Part shown: one piece after another, positions 8,371 to 16,829 of the stretch
How the letters are laid out: every line of letters starts with the position of its first letter
Numbering within the stretch: position 1 is the stretch's first letter
From: JALZKA01 sp963717635
GTDB lineage: Bacteria; Actinomycetota; Thermoleophilia; Solirubrobacterales; 70-9
NCBI GenBank assembly: GCA_963717635.1
Contig: OY970347.1
Location: 1,674,001-1,738,000, forward strand
Length of the DNA: 64,000 nt
Direction: 5' to 3'
Translations under genes and position numbers: made by a program
The notes under the pieces: generated by a model
What the model was told of the DNA's origin: nothing
What the model saw: only the letters and a program-made list of their open reading frames with translations
Databases searched by the model: none

Positions 8371-8375
8371 GCCGC

Positions 8376-9770
8376 TTACGCCTTCGGCTCTATGTTTTGG
8401 TTGACGCGAAACACGTTGTCGGGGTCATAGGTGGCCTTGATCTGCGCTAGCCGATCGTAGTTTTCGCGATAGCTGGCGCGGACCCGCTCCTGACCCTCGT
8501 CCATCATCATGTTCACGTACGCGCCGCCGGCCGAGTACGGGTGCAGCGCATCGAAGTAGTCGACGGTCCAGCTCCGGATCTCGTCGACGTTGGCCGGGTC
8601 CGGGTCGACGCCGGCGAATACGGAGCCCCATAGCGCATCGCGGTAGCTCCAGGCCGTGTCGGACGAGTCCGGGTCGTGGGCCGCTCCGTCGATCGGATAC
8701 AGGTGCATCGTCGACTTCCAGGTCGGCATCGCGGCGCCGTACTTGGCGTGCGCCTCGACCGCCTCGTCGGGGATCTCCTTGACGAAGTCGGCGCGCCAGT
8801 ACCACTGGTCGCCCCGTGGATAAACCTCGTCGAACGCGCTCTGCAGCGCCGAGTGCGGCATCGCCTGTACGCCGTGTAGGAGCGGCTCGGGTAGGCGCTC
8901 GAGCAGCGGAGCCATCGCCTTCGCCGCCTCCTCTTCGCCGCCGACGTAGCACCAGACGACGCCGCTGACCTGGCGCAGGTGCAGCTCCTCGGGGAACGGC
9001 GGGCCGGGCGGCACCGAGCCGTAGAGGAAGAATCCGTTGAGCTCGCGCGGGGCGTTCGGAAGGAACTCGCGGTAGACCGAGAGCACCTCGGAGCCTGCCT
9101 CGACGGGCCAGAAGGTCGGACCGGCGATCACTGTGCCGACCTCGTGCAGTCGGAAGAGGAACGACGTGACGACGCCGAAGTTGCCCCCGCCGCCTCTGAT
9201 CGCCCAGTACAGGTCGGGGTTCTCCTCCGCGCTGGCCCGGGTCCGCTCGCCGCTGGCCAGCACAAGCTCGGCCTCGAGCAGGTTGTCGATCGAGAGCCCG
9301 CACTTGCGGGTCAGGTGGCCGAGGCCGCCGCCGAGGGTGAGGCCTCCGACGCCGGTGGTCGAGATGATCCCGCTCGGTGTCGCGAGCCCATGCTCGTTCG
9401 TTGCACGGTCGACGTCACCCCAGGTACAACCGCCGCCGACACGAACGGTGCGTGCCTCAGGGTCGACTTCGACGCCTTTGATGGCCGCGAGGTCGATCAC
9501 GACACCGTCGTCACAGGTCCCCAATCCACCGCCGTTGTGGCCACCGCCGCGGACGGCCACGAGCAGGTCGTGGCCACGGGCGAAGTCGACGGTCTTGGCG
9601 ACGTCGTCGGGCCCGGCGCACCGCGCAATCAGCGCCGGCCGCTTGTCGATCATCGCGTTGTAGACCTTGCGCGCCTCGTCGTAGCCTGCGTCTTCGGGTC
9701 CAATCAGACTGCCCTCGAAGCTGGCGATCTCCTGGCGCGCTGCGCTTGCCGGTGACGCGGCGTTGCTCAT
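8376..9770 (-). CDS. FAD-linked oxidase of the berberine bridge enzyme family
   Basis: A 464-residue PCMH-type FAD oxidase. The FAD domain has RGGGHNGGG, whose His is the usual 8-alpha attachment site, and GGGCTWGD, whose Cys is the second attachment site, so bicovalent FAD is predicted. The C-terminus is a BBE domain, with YDPDNVFRVNQNI typical of the family end. There is no secretion signal. An AAGGAGG lies just upstream of ATG 9770. Such enzymes oxidise sugars, alkaloids or polyketide intermediates with O2. It converges on the LLM-class gene within the proposed mobile cargo. Confidence 0.9.
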   Translation of the reverse strand: MSNAASPASAARQEIASFEGSLIGPEDAGYDEARKVYNAMIDKRPALIARCAGPDDVAKTVDFARGHDLLVAVRGGGHNGGGLGTCDDGVVIDLAAIKGVEVDPEARTVRVGGGCTWGDVDRATNEHGLATPSGIISTTGVGGLTLGGGLGHLTRKCGLSIDNLLEAELVLASGERTRASAEENPDLYWAIRGGGGNFGVVTSFLFRLHEVGTVIAGPTFWPVEAGSEVLSVYREFLPNAPRELNGFFLYGSVPPGPPFPEELHLRQVSGVVWCYVGGEEEAAKAMAPLLERLPEPLLHGVQAMPHSALQSAFDEVYPRGDQWYWRADFVKEIPDEAVEAHAKYGAAMPTWKSTMHLYPIDGAAHDPDSSDTAWSYRDALWGSVFAGVDPDPANVDEIRSWTVDYFDALHPYSAGGAYVNMMMDEGQERVRASYRENYDRLAQIKATYDPDNVFRVNQNIEPKA

Positions 9771-9896
9771 TGCTCCCCTCCTTGTTCTCGACGGCTTTCC
9801 TGCGGAGATTAGTCCAATTCCGAGACTAGATCAGACGAGCCGTTTGTCCATCAGGCACAAACGCGAGGCATCCACGCCTGTCGCGATCTGACGGAG

Positions 9897-9951
9897 GTCT
9901 GGAAAAGAGCGGCTGATGTGAGCGAAATGCCCGCCGTCTGGCTTGTTCATG
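9897..9951 (-). repeat. Copy B of the tRNA-Gly 3' end (attachment-site scar)
   Basis: Positions 9902-9917 are identical over 16 nt to the tRNA-Gly 3' end and its flank at 11269-11284, in direct orientation. The right side (9915-9951) resembles the right flank of copy A. This is what an attL left by an element integrated at the tRNA 3' end would look like. Confidence 0.65.
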
Positions 9952-9966
9952 GGACCTGTGCGCGGC

Positions 9967-10025
9967 TTGCTACCAGCGTTGCTACCAGTTTCCGGCGAGA
10001 TCCGCGGACGCCGGGCTGGTAGCAA
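9967..10025. other. Cluster of TTGCTACCAG motifs, possible integrase arm sites
   Basis: TTGCTACCAG occurs at 9967-9976 and 9979-9988 in direct repeat and inverted (CTGGTAGCAA) at 10016-10025. The same TGCTACCAG word recurs at 11184-11192 with a partial TTACCAG at 11198-11204, just inside the other proposed boundary. The rest of 9771-10135 has no supported gene. Confidence 0.45.
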
Positions 10026-10135
10026 GTGAAGCCCAACTGATGCCGCCCAGCAGCCCAGCGGGTGTGCGTCCGGCGCACGCGAAGCTCCTCGGGGACTCGC
10101 GCCGTACGAAACGCGACAAGCGGTAGGCTCGCGCC

Positions 10136-10672
10136 ATGGGGCTCCTCGGAGATTGGGCGAAGTCGAAGCGGATGAGTCAACCGGTGCAGGGCACGGCCCA
10201 GGTCGTGTCGGCGACCATGCCCGCCGAAAGCTCGACCTCGTCGAACTGCTCGATGAGCCTCGTAGTCAGCGCCGAGGGCCTGGAGCCCACCGCGGTCGAG
10301 CACACCGCGATGGCCAAGACCAAGCGCTGGCCGACGCCCGGCATGACCCTGCCTGTCACCGTGGATCTGGCCGACCCGACCCGTCTCAAGATCCATTGGG
10401 ATGAGGTCCAGACCAACCGCGAGTCGGCCCAGCAGCAGGCCGAGCAGATCGCCGAGATGATGAAGGGCGGTGCCGGGGCCACGGCCCAGGGCGGTGGAAT
10501 GGACCTCGGCGCGGCGATTCAGCAGGCGGCCGCGGCGGCCGGTCAGCAGGCGAAGCCCGCCGCGGACGACGTGGCCGGACAGATCGAGAAGCTGAGCCAG
10601 CTGCACGACTCCGGCTCGCTCTCGGACGAGGAGTTCGCGGATGCGAAGCGCAAGCTCCTCGAGGACCTCTGA
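10136..10672 (+). CDS. SHOCT-domain protein of unknown function
   Basis: A 178-residue protein. Residues 1-95 form a beta-rich domain without a named family that I recognise. A Gln/Ala/Gly-rich linker follows (about 100-145). The C-terminal ~30 residues match SHOCT: IEKLSQLHDSGSLSDEEFADAKRKLL, given here only for its pattern L-x-x-L-x-x-x-G-x-L-x-x-x-E-F. SHOCT is a short C-terminal oligomerisation or targeting module. No signal peptide or membrane helix. It is the only intact gene between the copy B scar and tRNA-Gly. Confidence 0.8.
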   Translation: MGLLGDWAKSKRMSQPVQGTAQVVSATMPAESSTSSNCSMSLVVSAEGLEPTAVEHTAMAKTKRWPTPGMTLPVTVDLADPTRLKIHWDEVQTNRESAQQQAEQIAEMMKGGAGATAQGGGMDLGAAIQQAAAAAGQQAKPAADDVAGQIEKLSQLHDSGSLSDEEFADAKRKLLEDL

Positions 10673-11262
10673 GCGCCCGACTCCGCTTCAGCGCTCGTCG
10701 ACGACCCTCGCGGCACGACTCCGGCTCGAGGATCGCTGCCGTGACGCGCAGGGCCTCGCGTGGGGCCGACATGGTGGACCCGGAAGATCTCGGCGCGCCG
10801 TTCGAGTAGGCGAGGACCAGGAGGAGCATGCCGCCGAGGGGGCCTGGGGCTTCGGCAATAGTGGGCGAACAGAAACGACCCTCGCCGCTTGTACTCCGCG
10901 TGACTTGCGGAACGGAGGACCACGCCATGCCTCCGCCTCGGTGGGTCAGCGGGAATACGCGACTGACCCCGCAGTCGATTCCGTTTGCCTCGGAGTGCGG
11001 TGCCTCGCCGCGCTAATCGCGTGTCGGCGTGAGATCGCTCCTCAGCCAGAATTGTTGGCCGCAGGGCCAGCTCCAACGAGCTTACTCCTGTTGTGACGGG
11101 ATCGCGAACGAGTTTCCTAGTCGGCGATCGGAATGCGCGAGTAGCGGCACCGGCCGGTAGACGCCTCGCGCGGCACTCGGCTCTGCTACCAGCTGAGTTA
11201 CCAGCCTGCGCGCAAATCACGACTCCATGGCGCCAGACCACGCTTGGCGCGCCCTTGCGAAA
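10673..11262. other. Gene-poor 590-bp stretch next to tRNA-Gly
   Basis: No reading frame here carries a recognisable family, a good ribosome site or sustained coding composition. Several short overlapping open frames exist on both strands, as expected in GC-rich DNA. It contains the TGCTACCAG motif at 11184-11192. Likely eroded sequence of a former mobile element. Confidence 0.5.
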
Positions 11263-11284
11263 GGCGCTGAAAAGAGCGGCTGAT
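11263..11284 (-). repeat. Reference copy C: tRNA-Gly 3' end and flank
   Basis: The last bases of tRNA-Gly plus ten bases beyond it. Copies A and B repeat this stretch 4.0 and 1.4 kb to the left. If the model is right, this is the attR or regenerated attB side carrying the intact tRNA. Confidence 0.6.
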
Positions 11285-11348
11285 CGGATTCGAACCGACG
11301 ACCTTCTGCATGGCAAGCAGACGCTCTAGCCAACTGAGCTACAGCCGC
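11275..11348 (-). tRNA. tRNA-Gly(GCC)
   Basis: A 74-nt cloverleaf: acceptor GCGGCTG/CAGCCGC, D-arm GCTC..GAGC, anticodon stem TCTGC/GCAGA with loop TTGCCAT (anticodon GCC), T-loop TTCGAAT, discriminator U73 as usual for Gly. CCA is not encoded. It lies 14 bp downstream of rnhA on the same strand and could be processed from that transcript. Confidence 0.95.
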
Positions 11349-11362
11349 GCGAGCCGGGGAGT

Positions 11363-11767
11363 TTAGTAGGCGCCGTCGAGCGCCTGGTTGACGAGATCGT
11401 CGGCGTGGGCGTTGTTTACCCGCCGCACGTGCTCGAATGACCATGATTCGAGACCGGCCAGCGCCGCGCGCGCCTCAGCGTGCAGGGGCTTCAGGCCCGC
11501 GTCCTTCACCTTGTACTCGCCGCGGACCTGCTTGACGACCAGCTCGGAATCGCCATAGATCTCGAGCTCATCGGCGCCGTGCTCACGCGCCAGCTCGACC
11601 CCGCGCAGCAAGGCGCGGTACTCGGCGACGTTGTTGGTCGCCGCGCCGATCGTCTCGGCGGCCTCGGCGATCACCTCGCCGTCGGGCGTCGCGACGACCA
11701 CTCCGACCGCGGCCGGCCCGGGGTTGCCACGGGACCCGCCGTCGACGTTGACGACGAGCTTCGTCAA
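11363..11767 (-). CDS. rnhA: Ribonuclease HI
   Basis: A 134-residue RNase H fold enzyme that cuts RNA in RNA:DNA hybrids in the cytosol. The four catalytic acids are visible: Asp in VDGGSRGNPG, Glu in NNVAEYRAL, Asp in GDSELVV and Asp in NAHADDL. The compact form lacks the basic protrusion of E. coli RNase HI and resembles the stand-alone domains common in actinobacteria. It begins four bases after the EF-G-like stop, suggesting one operon. A second RNase H (type 2, rnhB) is in the window. Confidence 0.93.
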   Translation of the reverse strand: MTKLVVNVDGGSRGNPGPAAVGVVVATPDGEVIAEAAETIGAATNNVAEYRALLRGVELAREHGADELEIYGDSELVVKQVRGEYKVKDAGLKPLHAEARAALAGLESWSFEHVRRVNNAHADDLVNQALDGAY

Positions 11768-11771
11768 ATCT

Positions 11772-13859
11772 TCACGACGCGACTTCGGCTTCCGCGCCGC
11801 TGGCCGCGATCACCTTCTGCGCGATGTGCCCCGGCACCTCTTCGTAGCGCAGGAACTCGAGCGTGTAGTCGCCCCGCCCGCCGGTGATCGCGCGCAGATC
11901 GGGCGCGTAGTCGAGCACCTCGGCCATCGGCACCTCGGCCTTGATCTCGGTCGCCGGACCCTTCGGCTCCATGCCCAGCGGCCGCCCGCGACGGGAGTTC
12001 AGGTCGCCGATCACGTCGCCGACGGCGTCCTCGGGCGCCGCGATCGTCATCTGGACGATCGGCTCGAGCAGGTACGGCTCGGCCTCGGCTGCAGCCTGCT
12101 TGAAGGCCATCGAGCCGGCGATCTTGAACGCCATCTCCGAGGAGTCGACCGTGTGGTACTGGCCGTCGTAAAGGCGTACCCGCACGTCCTTGACGGGGTA
12201 GCCCGCCAGGACCCCTTTGGCCATCTGCTCCTCGATCCCCTTCTCGACCGCCGGGATGAATCCGCCGGGGATGACGCCGCCCTTGATCGCGTTCACGAAC
12301 TCGAAGCCGACTCCCGACTCCGCCGGCTCGATCTCGATCTTGCAGTCGCCGAACTGCCCGCGGCCGCCGGTCTGTTTCTTGTAGCGGCCGTGCGCCTTGG
12401 CTGGCTTGCGGATCGTCTCGAGATATGGCACCTGCGGCGGGTGCAGCTCGATCTCGGCCCCGAACCGGCGCTTCATCCGGTCGACGATCACCTCGACGTG
12501 GATCTGGGTCAGGCCGGCGATGATCTGCTCGCCCGTCTGCGAGTCACGGTGGACGTCGAGCGTTGGATCCTCCTCGGTCAGCCGCCGGATCGCGGTTGCC
12601 GCCTTCTCCTCGTCGCCCTTGGACTTCGGCTCGTAGGCGAAAGCCATGACCGGGGCCGGCAGGTCGAGCGGCGGGAAGTGGATATCTGACGGCTTCTCCG
12701 AGATCACATCCCCGGCGCGGGTCTCCTTCAGCTTGCCCACGGCCCCGATGTCGCCCGGGCCGAGCTCGTCCACGGGGTCAAGCTCCTTGCCCCACGGCGA
12801 GGCGAGCTGGCCGACCCGCTCCTTCGCGTTCCGGGTGGCGTTCAAAACGTGCGAATCCGAGCGCAGGACGCCCGACTCGACTCGCAGCAGGTTGATCCGG
12901 CCGGTGTAGGGGTCAGCGGTCGTCTTGAACACGTAGGCGAGCATCTGCGCCTCCTCGTCGGGCGTGATGTCCTCGTCCGCGTCCTCGGCGCCCAGGGCGT
13001 GGATTGCCCCGCGCATCGCCGGCGACGGAAGGTCCTCCAGGAGCGCTTCGAGCAGGCGGTCGGAGCCGAGGTTCTTGGTCGCCACGCCGCAGGTGACGGG
13101 AAACAGGTGGCCCTCCGTGACGCCCTTTTTCAGTGCAGCGACGATTTCCCCATGCGAGATCTCCTCGCCTTCGAGGTAGCGCTCCATCAGCTCGTCCGAG
13201 TTCTCGGCGACCTCATCCATCAGCTTCTCGCGGTACTCCTCGGCCTGCGCCTGGAGTTGCTCCGGGATCTCCGCCTCGGTCGCGTTCCCACGCCCCTCGC
13301 CCTCGTAGACGAAGGCCCTCATGTCGATCAGGTCGACTACGCCGCGCACGTCGTGCTCGGAGCCGATCGGGATCTCGGTCGCAACGACATGCGGACCGAA
13401 GGCCGCCTTCAGCGACTCCAGGGTCCGGTAGAAGTCAGCCCGCTCGCGGTCCAGCATGTTTACGAACAGCAGTCGCGAGAGCCCCTCGTCCGCGGCGCGG
13501 TTCCAGAGACGCTCGGTATGGACCTCGACGCCGGTGACGGCGTTGACCACCACCACGGCCGAATCGACGACCCGCAGTGCCGCGAGCGCGTCGGCGACGA
13601 AGCTGGGCTCGCCCGGCGTGTCGATCAGGTTGATCTTGCGGTCGTGGAAGTCGATCGAGGCGACGGCGGCGTCGATCGACATCTGCCGCTCGTGCTCGTC
13701 GTCCTCGTAGTCGCAAACCGTGGTGCCATCGACCACCGAACCAAGGCGGTTGACCTTTCCTGCCTCGAACAAGATCGCCTCGGCCAGGCTGGTCTTGCCA
13801 CTGCCGCGATGCCCGATCAGGGCGACGTTGCGAATCCGGTCGGGAGGGCGGTGCCCCAT
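11772..13859 (-). CDS. Elongation factor G-like GTPase (EF-G2 type)
   Basis: A 695-residue translational GTPase with the full EF-G domain order. The P-loop is GHRGSGKTS instead of the canonical GHVDHGKT, and the switch II region reads DTPGEPSF instead of DTPGHVDF. The base-recognition motif reads NMLDRE rather than NKMD. These changes match the paralogous EF-G2 (FusA2) group that occurs beside a canonical EF-G, so this is probably not the essential translocase. Domain IV shows GRGQFGDCKIEI. It lies in a leftward series after the sigma factor gene (26 bp gap). Role of EF-G2 proteins remains unclear; ribosome-associated stress function is a guess. Confidence 0.88.
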   Translation of the reverse strand: MGHRPPDRIRNVALIGHRGSGKTSLAEAILFEAGKVNRLGSVVDGTTVCDYEDDEHERQMSIDAAVASIDFHDRKINLIDTPGEPSFVADALAALRVVDSAVVVVNAVTGVEVHTERLWNRAADEGLSRLLFVNMLDRERADFYRTLESLKAAFGPHVVATEIPIGSEHDVRGVVDLIDMRAFVYEGEGRGNATEAEIPEQLQAQAEEYREKLMDEVAENSDELMERYLEGEEISHGEIVAALKKGVTEGHLFPVTCGVATKNLGSDRLLEALLEDLPSPAMRGAIHALGAEDADEDITPDEEAQMLAYVFKTTADPYTGRINLLRVESGVLRSDSHVLNATRNAKERVGQLASPWGKELDPVDELGPGDIGAVGKLKETRAGDVISEKPSDIHFPPLDLPAPVMAFAYEPKSKGDEEKAATAIRRLTEEDPTLDVHRDSQTGEQIIAGLTQIHVEVIVDRMKRRFGAEIELHPPQVPYLETIRKPAKAHGRYKKQTGGRGQFGDCKIEIEPAESGVGFEFVNAIKGGVIPGGFIPAVEKGIEEQMAKGVLAGYPVKDVRVRLYDGQYHTVDSSEMAFKIAGSMAFKQAAAEAEPYLLEPIVQMTIAAPEDAVGDVIGDLNSRRGRPLGMEPKGPATEIKAEVPMAEVLDYAPDLRAITGGRGDYTLEFLRYEEVPGHIAQKVIAASGAEAEVAS

Positions 13860-13885
13860 CGACGCCGGAATCTATTACAGCGGAC

Positions 13886-14674
13886 CTATTGCAGCGGTGA
13901 GGACTGGAACCGCGAGCGCAGGGCCAGCACCGACTTGGTGTGGAGCTGCGAGACGCGGGACTCGGTGACGCCGAGGACCTCGCCGATCTCGCGCAGGGTC
14001 AGGTTCTCGTAGTAGTAGAGGGCGATCACCAGCCGCTCGCGCTCGGGCAGCGATTCGATCGCATCGGCGAGCCGGTCCTTCAGCTCGGCCGTGTGGGCCT
14101 CCGACTCCGGGTCCAAGGCGTTCGGATCCTGGATCGTGTCCAGCACCGAGATCTGGCCGCCCCCGCCGTCGGGGTCCGCGAACGTCCAGAGGTCGTCCAG
14201 CGCGAGCACCGAGGAGTTCGCGATCTGCAGGAGCGCATCCTGGAACTCCTCGACCGTCAGCTCCATCTTCTCCGCCATCTCCTCGTCCGTCGGCGAGCGG
14301 CCGAACTTCGCTTCGAGCGCGCCGTGCGCTCGCTCGACTTCCCGCGCGCGCGAGCGGACACTGCGTGGCACCCAATCCAGCGAGCGCAGCTCGTCGATGA
14401 TTGCGCCCTTGATCCGCGCGACCGCGAACGTCTCGAACTTGATCTCGCGCTCGAGGTCGAAGCGTTCGATCGCGCCGATCAGCCCCAACAGCCCGTAGGA
14501 CACGAGATCGCCCTCGTCCACATGTGAGGGAAGGCCCGAGGCCATGCGGCCGGCGATGAACTTGACCAGGGGCGAGTAGGCGACCACGAGGCGCTCTCGC
14601 GCTCGCTCGTCCCCATCGTTCTTGTAGTTGCGCCACAGCTCGCGCAACTCGACTGCCTTGACGTTGATCTCCAT
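13886..14674 (-). CDS. Sigma-70 family factor, FliA/WhiG type
   Basis: A 262-residue group 3 sigma factor. Region 2 shows VAYSPLVKFIAGRMASGLP, DLVSYGLLGL and FETFAVARIKGAIIDELR; region 3 includes RSPTDEEMAEKM; region 4 ends LREIGEVLGVTESRVSQLHTKS, a helix-turn-helix for the -35 box. This is the FliA/SigD/WhiG architecture. In actinobacteria WhiG relatives control differentiation, elsewhere motility. No flagellar or anti-sigma gene is nearby, so target genes cannot be assigned. It follows the recombinase by 36 bp on the same strand. Confidence 0.9.
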   Translation of the reverse strand: MEINVKAVELRELWRNYKNDGDERARERLVVAYSPLVKFIAGRMASGLPSHVDEGDLVSYGLLGLIGAIERFDLEREIKFETFAVARIKGAIIDELRSLDWVPRSVRSRAREVERAHGALEAKFGRSPTDEEMAEKMELTVEEFQDALLQIANSSVLALDDLWTFADPDGGGGQISVLDTIQDPNALDPESEAHTAELKDRLADAIESLPERERLVIALYYYENLTLREIGEVLGVTESRVSQLHTKSVLALRSRFQSSPLQ

Positions 14675-14710
14675 CAGTGCCGCCCTCGGCCTACCGAACG
14701 TTAACTTGGT

Positions 14711-15646
14711 TCACGCCCTGGGATGGGCGCGCTCGTATTCCCGCCGCAGCCGCGACGGCTCAACTCGTGTGTAGACCTGCGTTGTGGAAACACTCGAATG
14801 ACCCAATAGCTCCTGGATCGACCGCAGGTCAGCGCCGCCCTCGAGGAGGTGCGTGGCGAAGGAATGGCGCAACGCATGGGGCGAGACCCGGCCAGCCATC
14901 GCCAGCTCGGACACCCACTTTTGCAGCCGGCGACGCACGTCTGAGGTCGAGAGGCGGCGGCCGTTACGCGAGAGAAACAGCGCCGGCTCCTCGCGATTCT
15001 CCGAGAGCGCGTGGCGCGCGGTCTCCAGATACCGGCGCAGCGCCTTCTGGGCCGGCTCGCCGATCGGGGCGAGCCGCTCCTTCGAGCCCTTGCCGAGGAT
15101 GCGCAGCTCCTCGGAATCGAAGTCAATCGAGCTGCAATCGAGGTTCACGATCTCCTCGGCTCGCAGCCCGCACGAGTAGGCGAGCTCGAACATTGCCCGG
15201 TCGCGAAGCTCGAGCGGCGTCTGCGCGGGTATCCGGTCGAGGAGCTCGGCGAGCTGCTCGCGACCGAGCGCGCGTGGCAACCGCTGCTCGCGTTTCGGCG
15301 TCGGTAACAGCTCGGCGGGGTTCGCCTCAACGGCTCCGGAGTTGACGAGTCCATCGAAGAAGCTGCGCACGGCGGCGAGCTTGCGTCCCACGCTCGACTT
15401 GGTCAGCCCGCGCTGGGAGAGCATCGCGGCGTAGCCGCGCAGGTCGCGGTAGCGCAGGTCGCTCGGGTCGGCCCCACGGGCGCTCGCCCAGGCGGCCAGC
15501 TCGCGCAGATCGGCTCCGTATGCGCGCTTGGTCGCAGCCGCCATCCCGCGGCGCTCCTGGTCCCCGGCGAAAGCAAGCAGGGCGGCCTCCCAGAGCGGAC
15601 TCAGCTTCGTCCCCTCCGCGCCCTGGCTTGCGGTCGCCTGCGCCAT
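14711..15646 (-). CDS. Tyrosine recombinase, XerC/XerD type
   Basis: A 311-residue tyrosine recombinase. The N-terminal SAM-like core-binding domain occupies about residues 10-110. Catalytic residues: Arg in CGLRAEE, Lys in LGKGSKER, HxxR in SPHALRHSFATH, His in LGHSSVSTTQVY and the nucleophile Tyr in the same motif. Length and motifs match chromosomal XerC/XerD, which resolve dimers at dif, rather than phage integrases. Its setting with a sigma factor and RNase H is non-mobile. Whether it is C or D type cannot be decided without its partner. Confidence 0.88.
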   Translation of the reverse strand: MAQATASQGAEGTKLSPLWEAALLAFAGDQERRGMAAATKRAYGADLRELAAWASARGADPSDLRYRDLRGYAAMLSQRGLTKSSVGRKLAAVRSFFDGLVNSGAVEANPAELLPTPKREQRLPRALGREQLAELLDRIPAQTPLELRDRAMFELAYSCGLRAEEIVNLDCSSIDFDSEELRILGKGSKERLAPIGEPAQKALRRYLETARHALSENREEPALFLSRNGRRLSTSDVRRRLQKWVSELAMAGRVSPHALRHSFATHLLEGGADLRSIQELLGHSSVSTTQVYTRVEPSRLRREYERAHPRA

Positions 15647-15711
15647 GCGAAGCGGATTCCCCCTGCGAGGCGCGATACCTACCGGCGCAACGGATCTGCC
15701 GCCCGCCCGAC

Positions 15712-16749
15712 CTAGCCGATGTAGATCGGGGTCCCGACCGGGACCTGGTCGTAGAGCTCGATCACGTCGGACACGGCCATTCGCACGCAGCCGTGGGATG
15801 CGGCGCTGCCCAGCGAGCCGGTGTCCTCGGTGCCGTGGATTCCGGCGCCGTCGAAGATCCCGAGCCAGCGCGCCTTGAGCGGGTTCTCCGCGACGCCACC
15901 CGGGACCGTAGTCCCGGCCAGGTCGCCGGCCCAGTCGCTGTCCGGAACACTCCAGACCGGGTCGACGGCCTTGTTTTGGATCGCGTACTCGCCAGCGGGG
16001 GTGTCGAAGCCCGCCGCGCCGATCGCGACCGTGTAGGTCCTGGCCAGCTCGAGGTTCTCCCAGAGCTTGAGCTCGAAGGTTGAGCGGTTCACCGTCAGAT
16101 ACACCGGGTACTTCGCGGCGAGGTCCTCGGTCGTGACCTCGGGCTCGACCGTGTCGACCGGCGCCTCGACCTTGCGGTGGTCGGGGCTCTGAACCGCAGC
16201 CGTGAGCTGTTCGTGGAGCTCGTCCTCCTCGACCGTGCGGCCGTCCTGGGCGGCGACGGGCTCGATCGAGCCTGAGGACGGGTCCACGGAGGCGTCGACC
16301 GGATCGCGGTCGATCTCGCCGGCGATCTTCTCGACGAGCTGAGCGACCTCGCCCTCGTCGTAGAGGACCTCGGGCTCGATCGACTCGTCGACCTCGCCGC
16401 CGGTGGCGTAGCGCCAGAGCCGCGTCGGCAGGCCGCCCTCCTTGCTGGCCTCGAACGCACGGTCGATCATGCCGTCGATGTCGGCGCGGACCGCCAGGCG
16501 GTCCGCGTTCAGCTTGTACTTGACGTCGTCGTAGGTGACGACGAGGTCCCTGTCCAGAGGCTCGATCAACTCGAGGGTGACGAGCTCCTCGGCCTCGGCC
16601 TCGGTCATCCCGGAGACGTCGACGCCGCCGATGTCGATGCCCTCGGCGATCTCATCCGAGCGCGAGGAATCCCAGGCATAGGCGGCGACGGCCGCACCCA
16701 GGAGGAGCACGACCGCCAGGGTCAGCGCGATGTAAAGCTTTCGTCCCAC
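15712..16749 (-). CDS. L,D-transpeptidase with peptidoglycan-binding domain
   Basis: A 345-residue cell-envelope enzyme. An N-terminal membrane anchor (residues 5-25) precedes a VanW-type/PG-binding region starting GVDVSGMTEAEA. The C-terminal YkuD catalytic domain has HGTED and SHGCVRM, with the catalytic Cys in the second motif. It forms 3-3 crosslinks or attaches substrates in peptidoglycan outside the membrane. The start is GTG 16749. A near-perfect inverted repeat lies just upstream (see 16754-16768), so the gene may be individually regulated. Confidence 0.92.
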   Translation of the reverse strand: MGRKLYIALTLAVVLLLGAAVAAYAWDSSRSDEIAEGIDIGGVDVSGMTEAEAEELVTLELIEPLDRDLVVTYDDVKYKLNADRLAVRADIDGMIDRAFEASKEGGLPTRLWRYATGGEVDESIEPEVLYDEGEVAQLVEKIAGEIDRDPVDASVDPSSGSIEPVAAQDGRTVEEDELHEQLTAAVQSPDHRKVEAPVDTVEPEVTTEDLAAKYPVYLTVNRSTFELKLWENLELARTYTVAIGAAGFDTPAGEYAIQNKAVDPVWSVPDSDWAGDLAGTTVPGGVAENPLKARWLGIFDGAGIHGTEDTGSLGSAASHGCVRMAVSDVIELYDQVPVGTPIYIG

Positions 16750-16753
16750 TAGC

Positions 16754-16768
16754 TTCTGAACTTCAGAA
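16754..16768. promoter_or_regulatory. Palindrome upstream of the L,D-transpeptidase
   Basis: TTCTGAA-C-TTCAGAA, seven-base arms around one central base, five bases before the transpeptidase start codon. It could be a repressor site or a small hairpin blocking initiation; no Shine-Dalgarno is visible between it and the start. Confidence 0.45.
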
Positions 16769-16829
16769 AGTGTAGTCAGGGTTCGCCACCCCTTCTCACC
16801 CTCCTGCTACGGCGCAATCCTCATTTCAG

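Noticed and set aside
10641..11096. Open frames in the gene-poor stretch left of tRNA-Gly
   Set aside because: Several overlapping frames on both strands with no family resemblance, no clear start signal and unstable composition.
14711..15646. Phage or island integrase
   Set aside because: Length, motifs and housekeeping context fit XerC/XerD; it is over 3 kb from the tRNA scars and lies among conserved genes.
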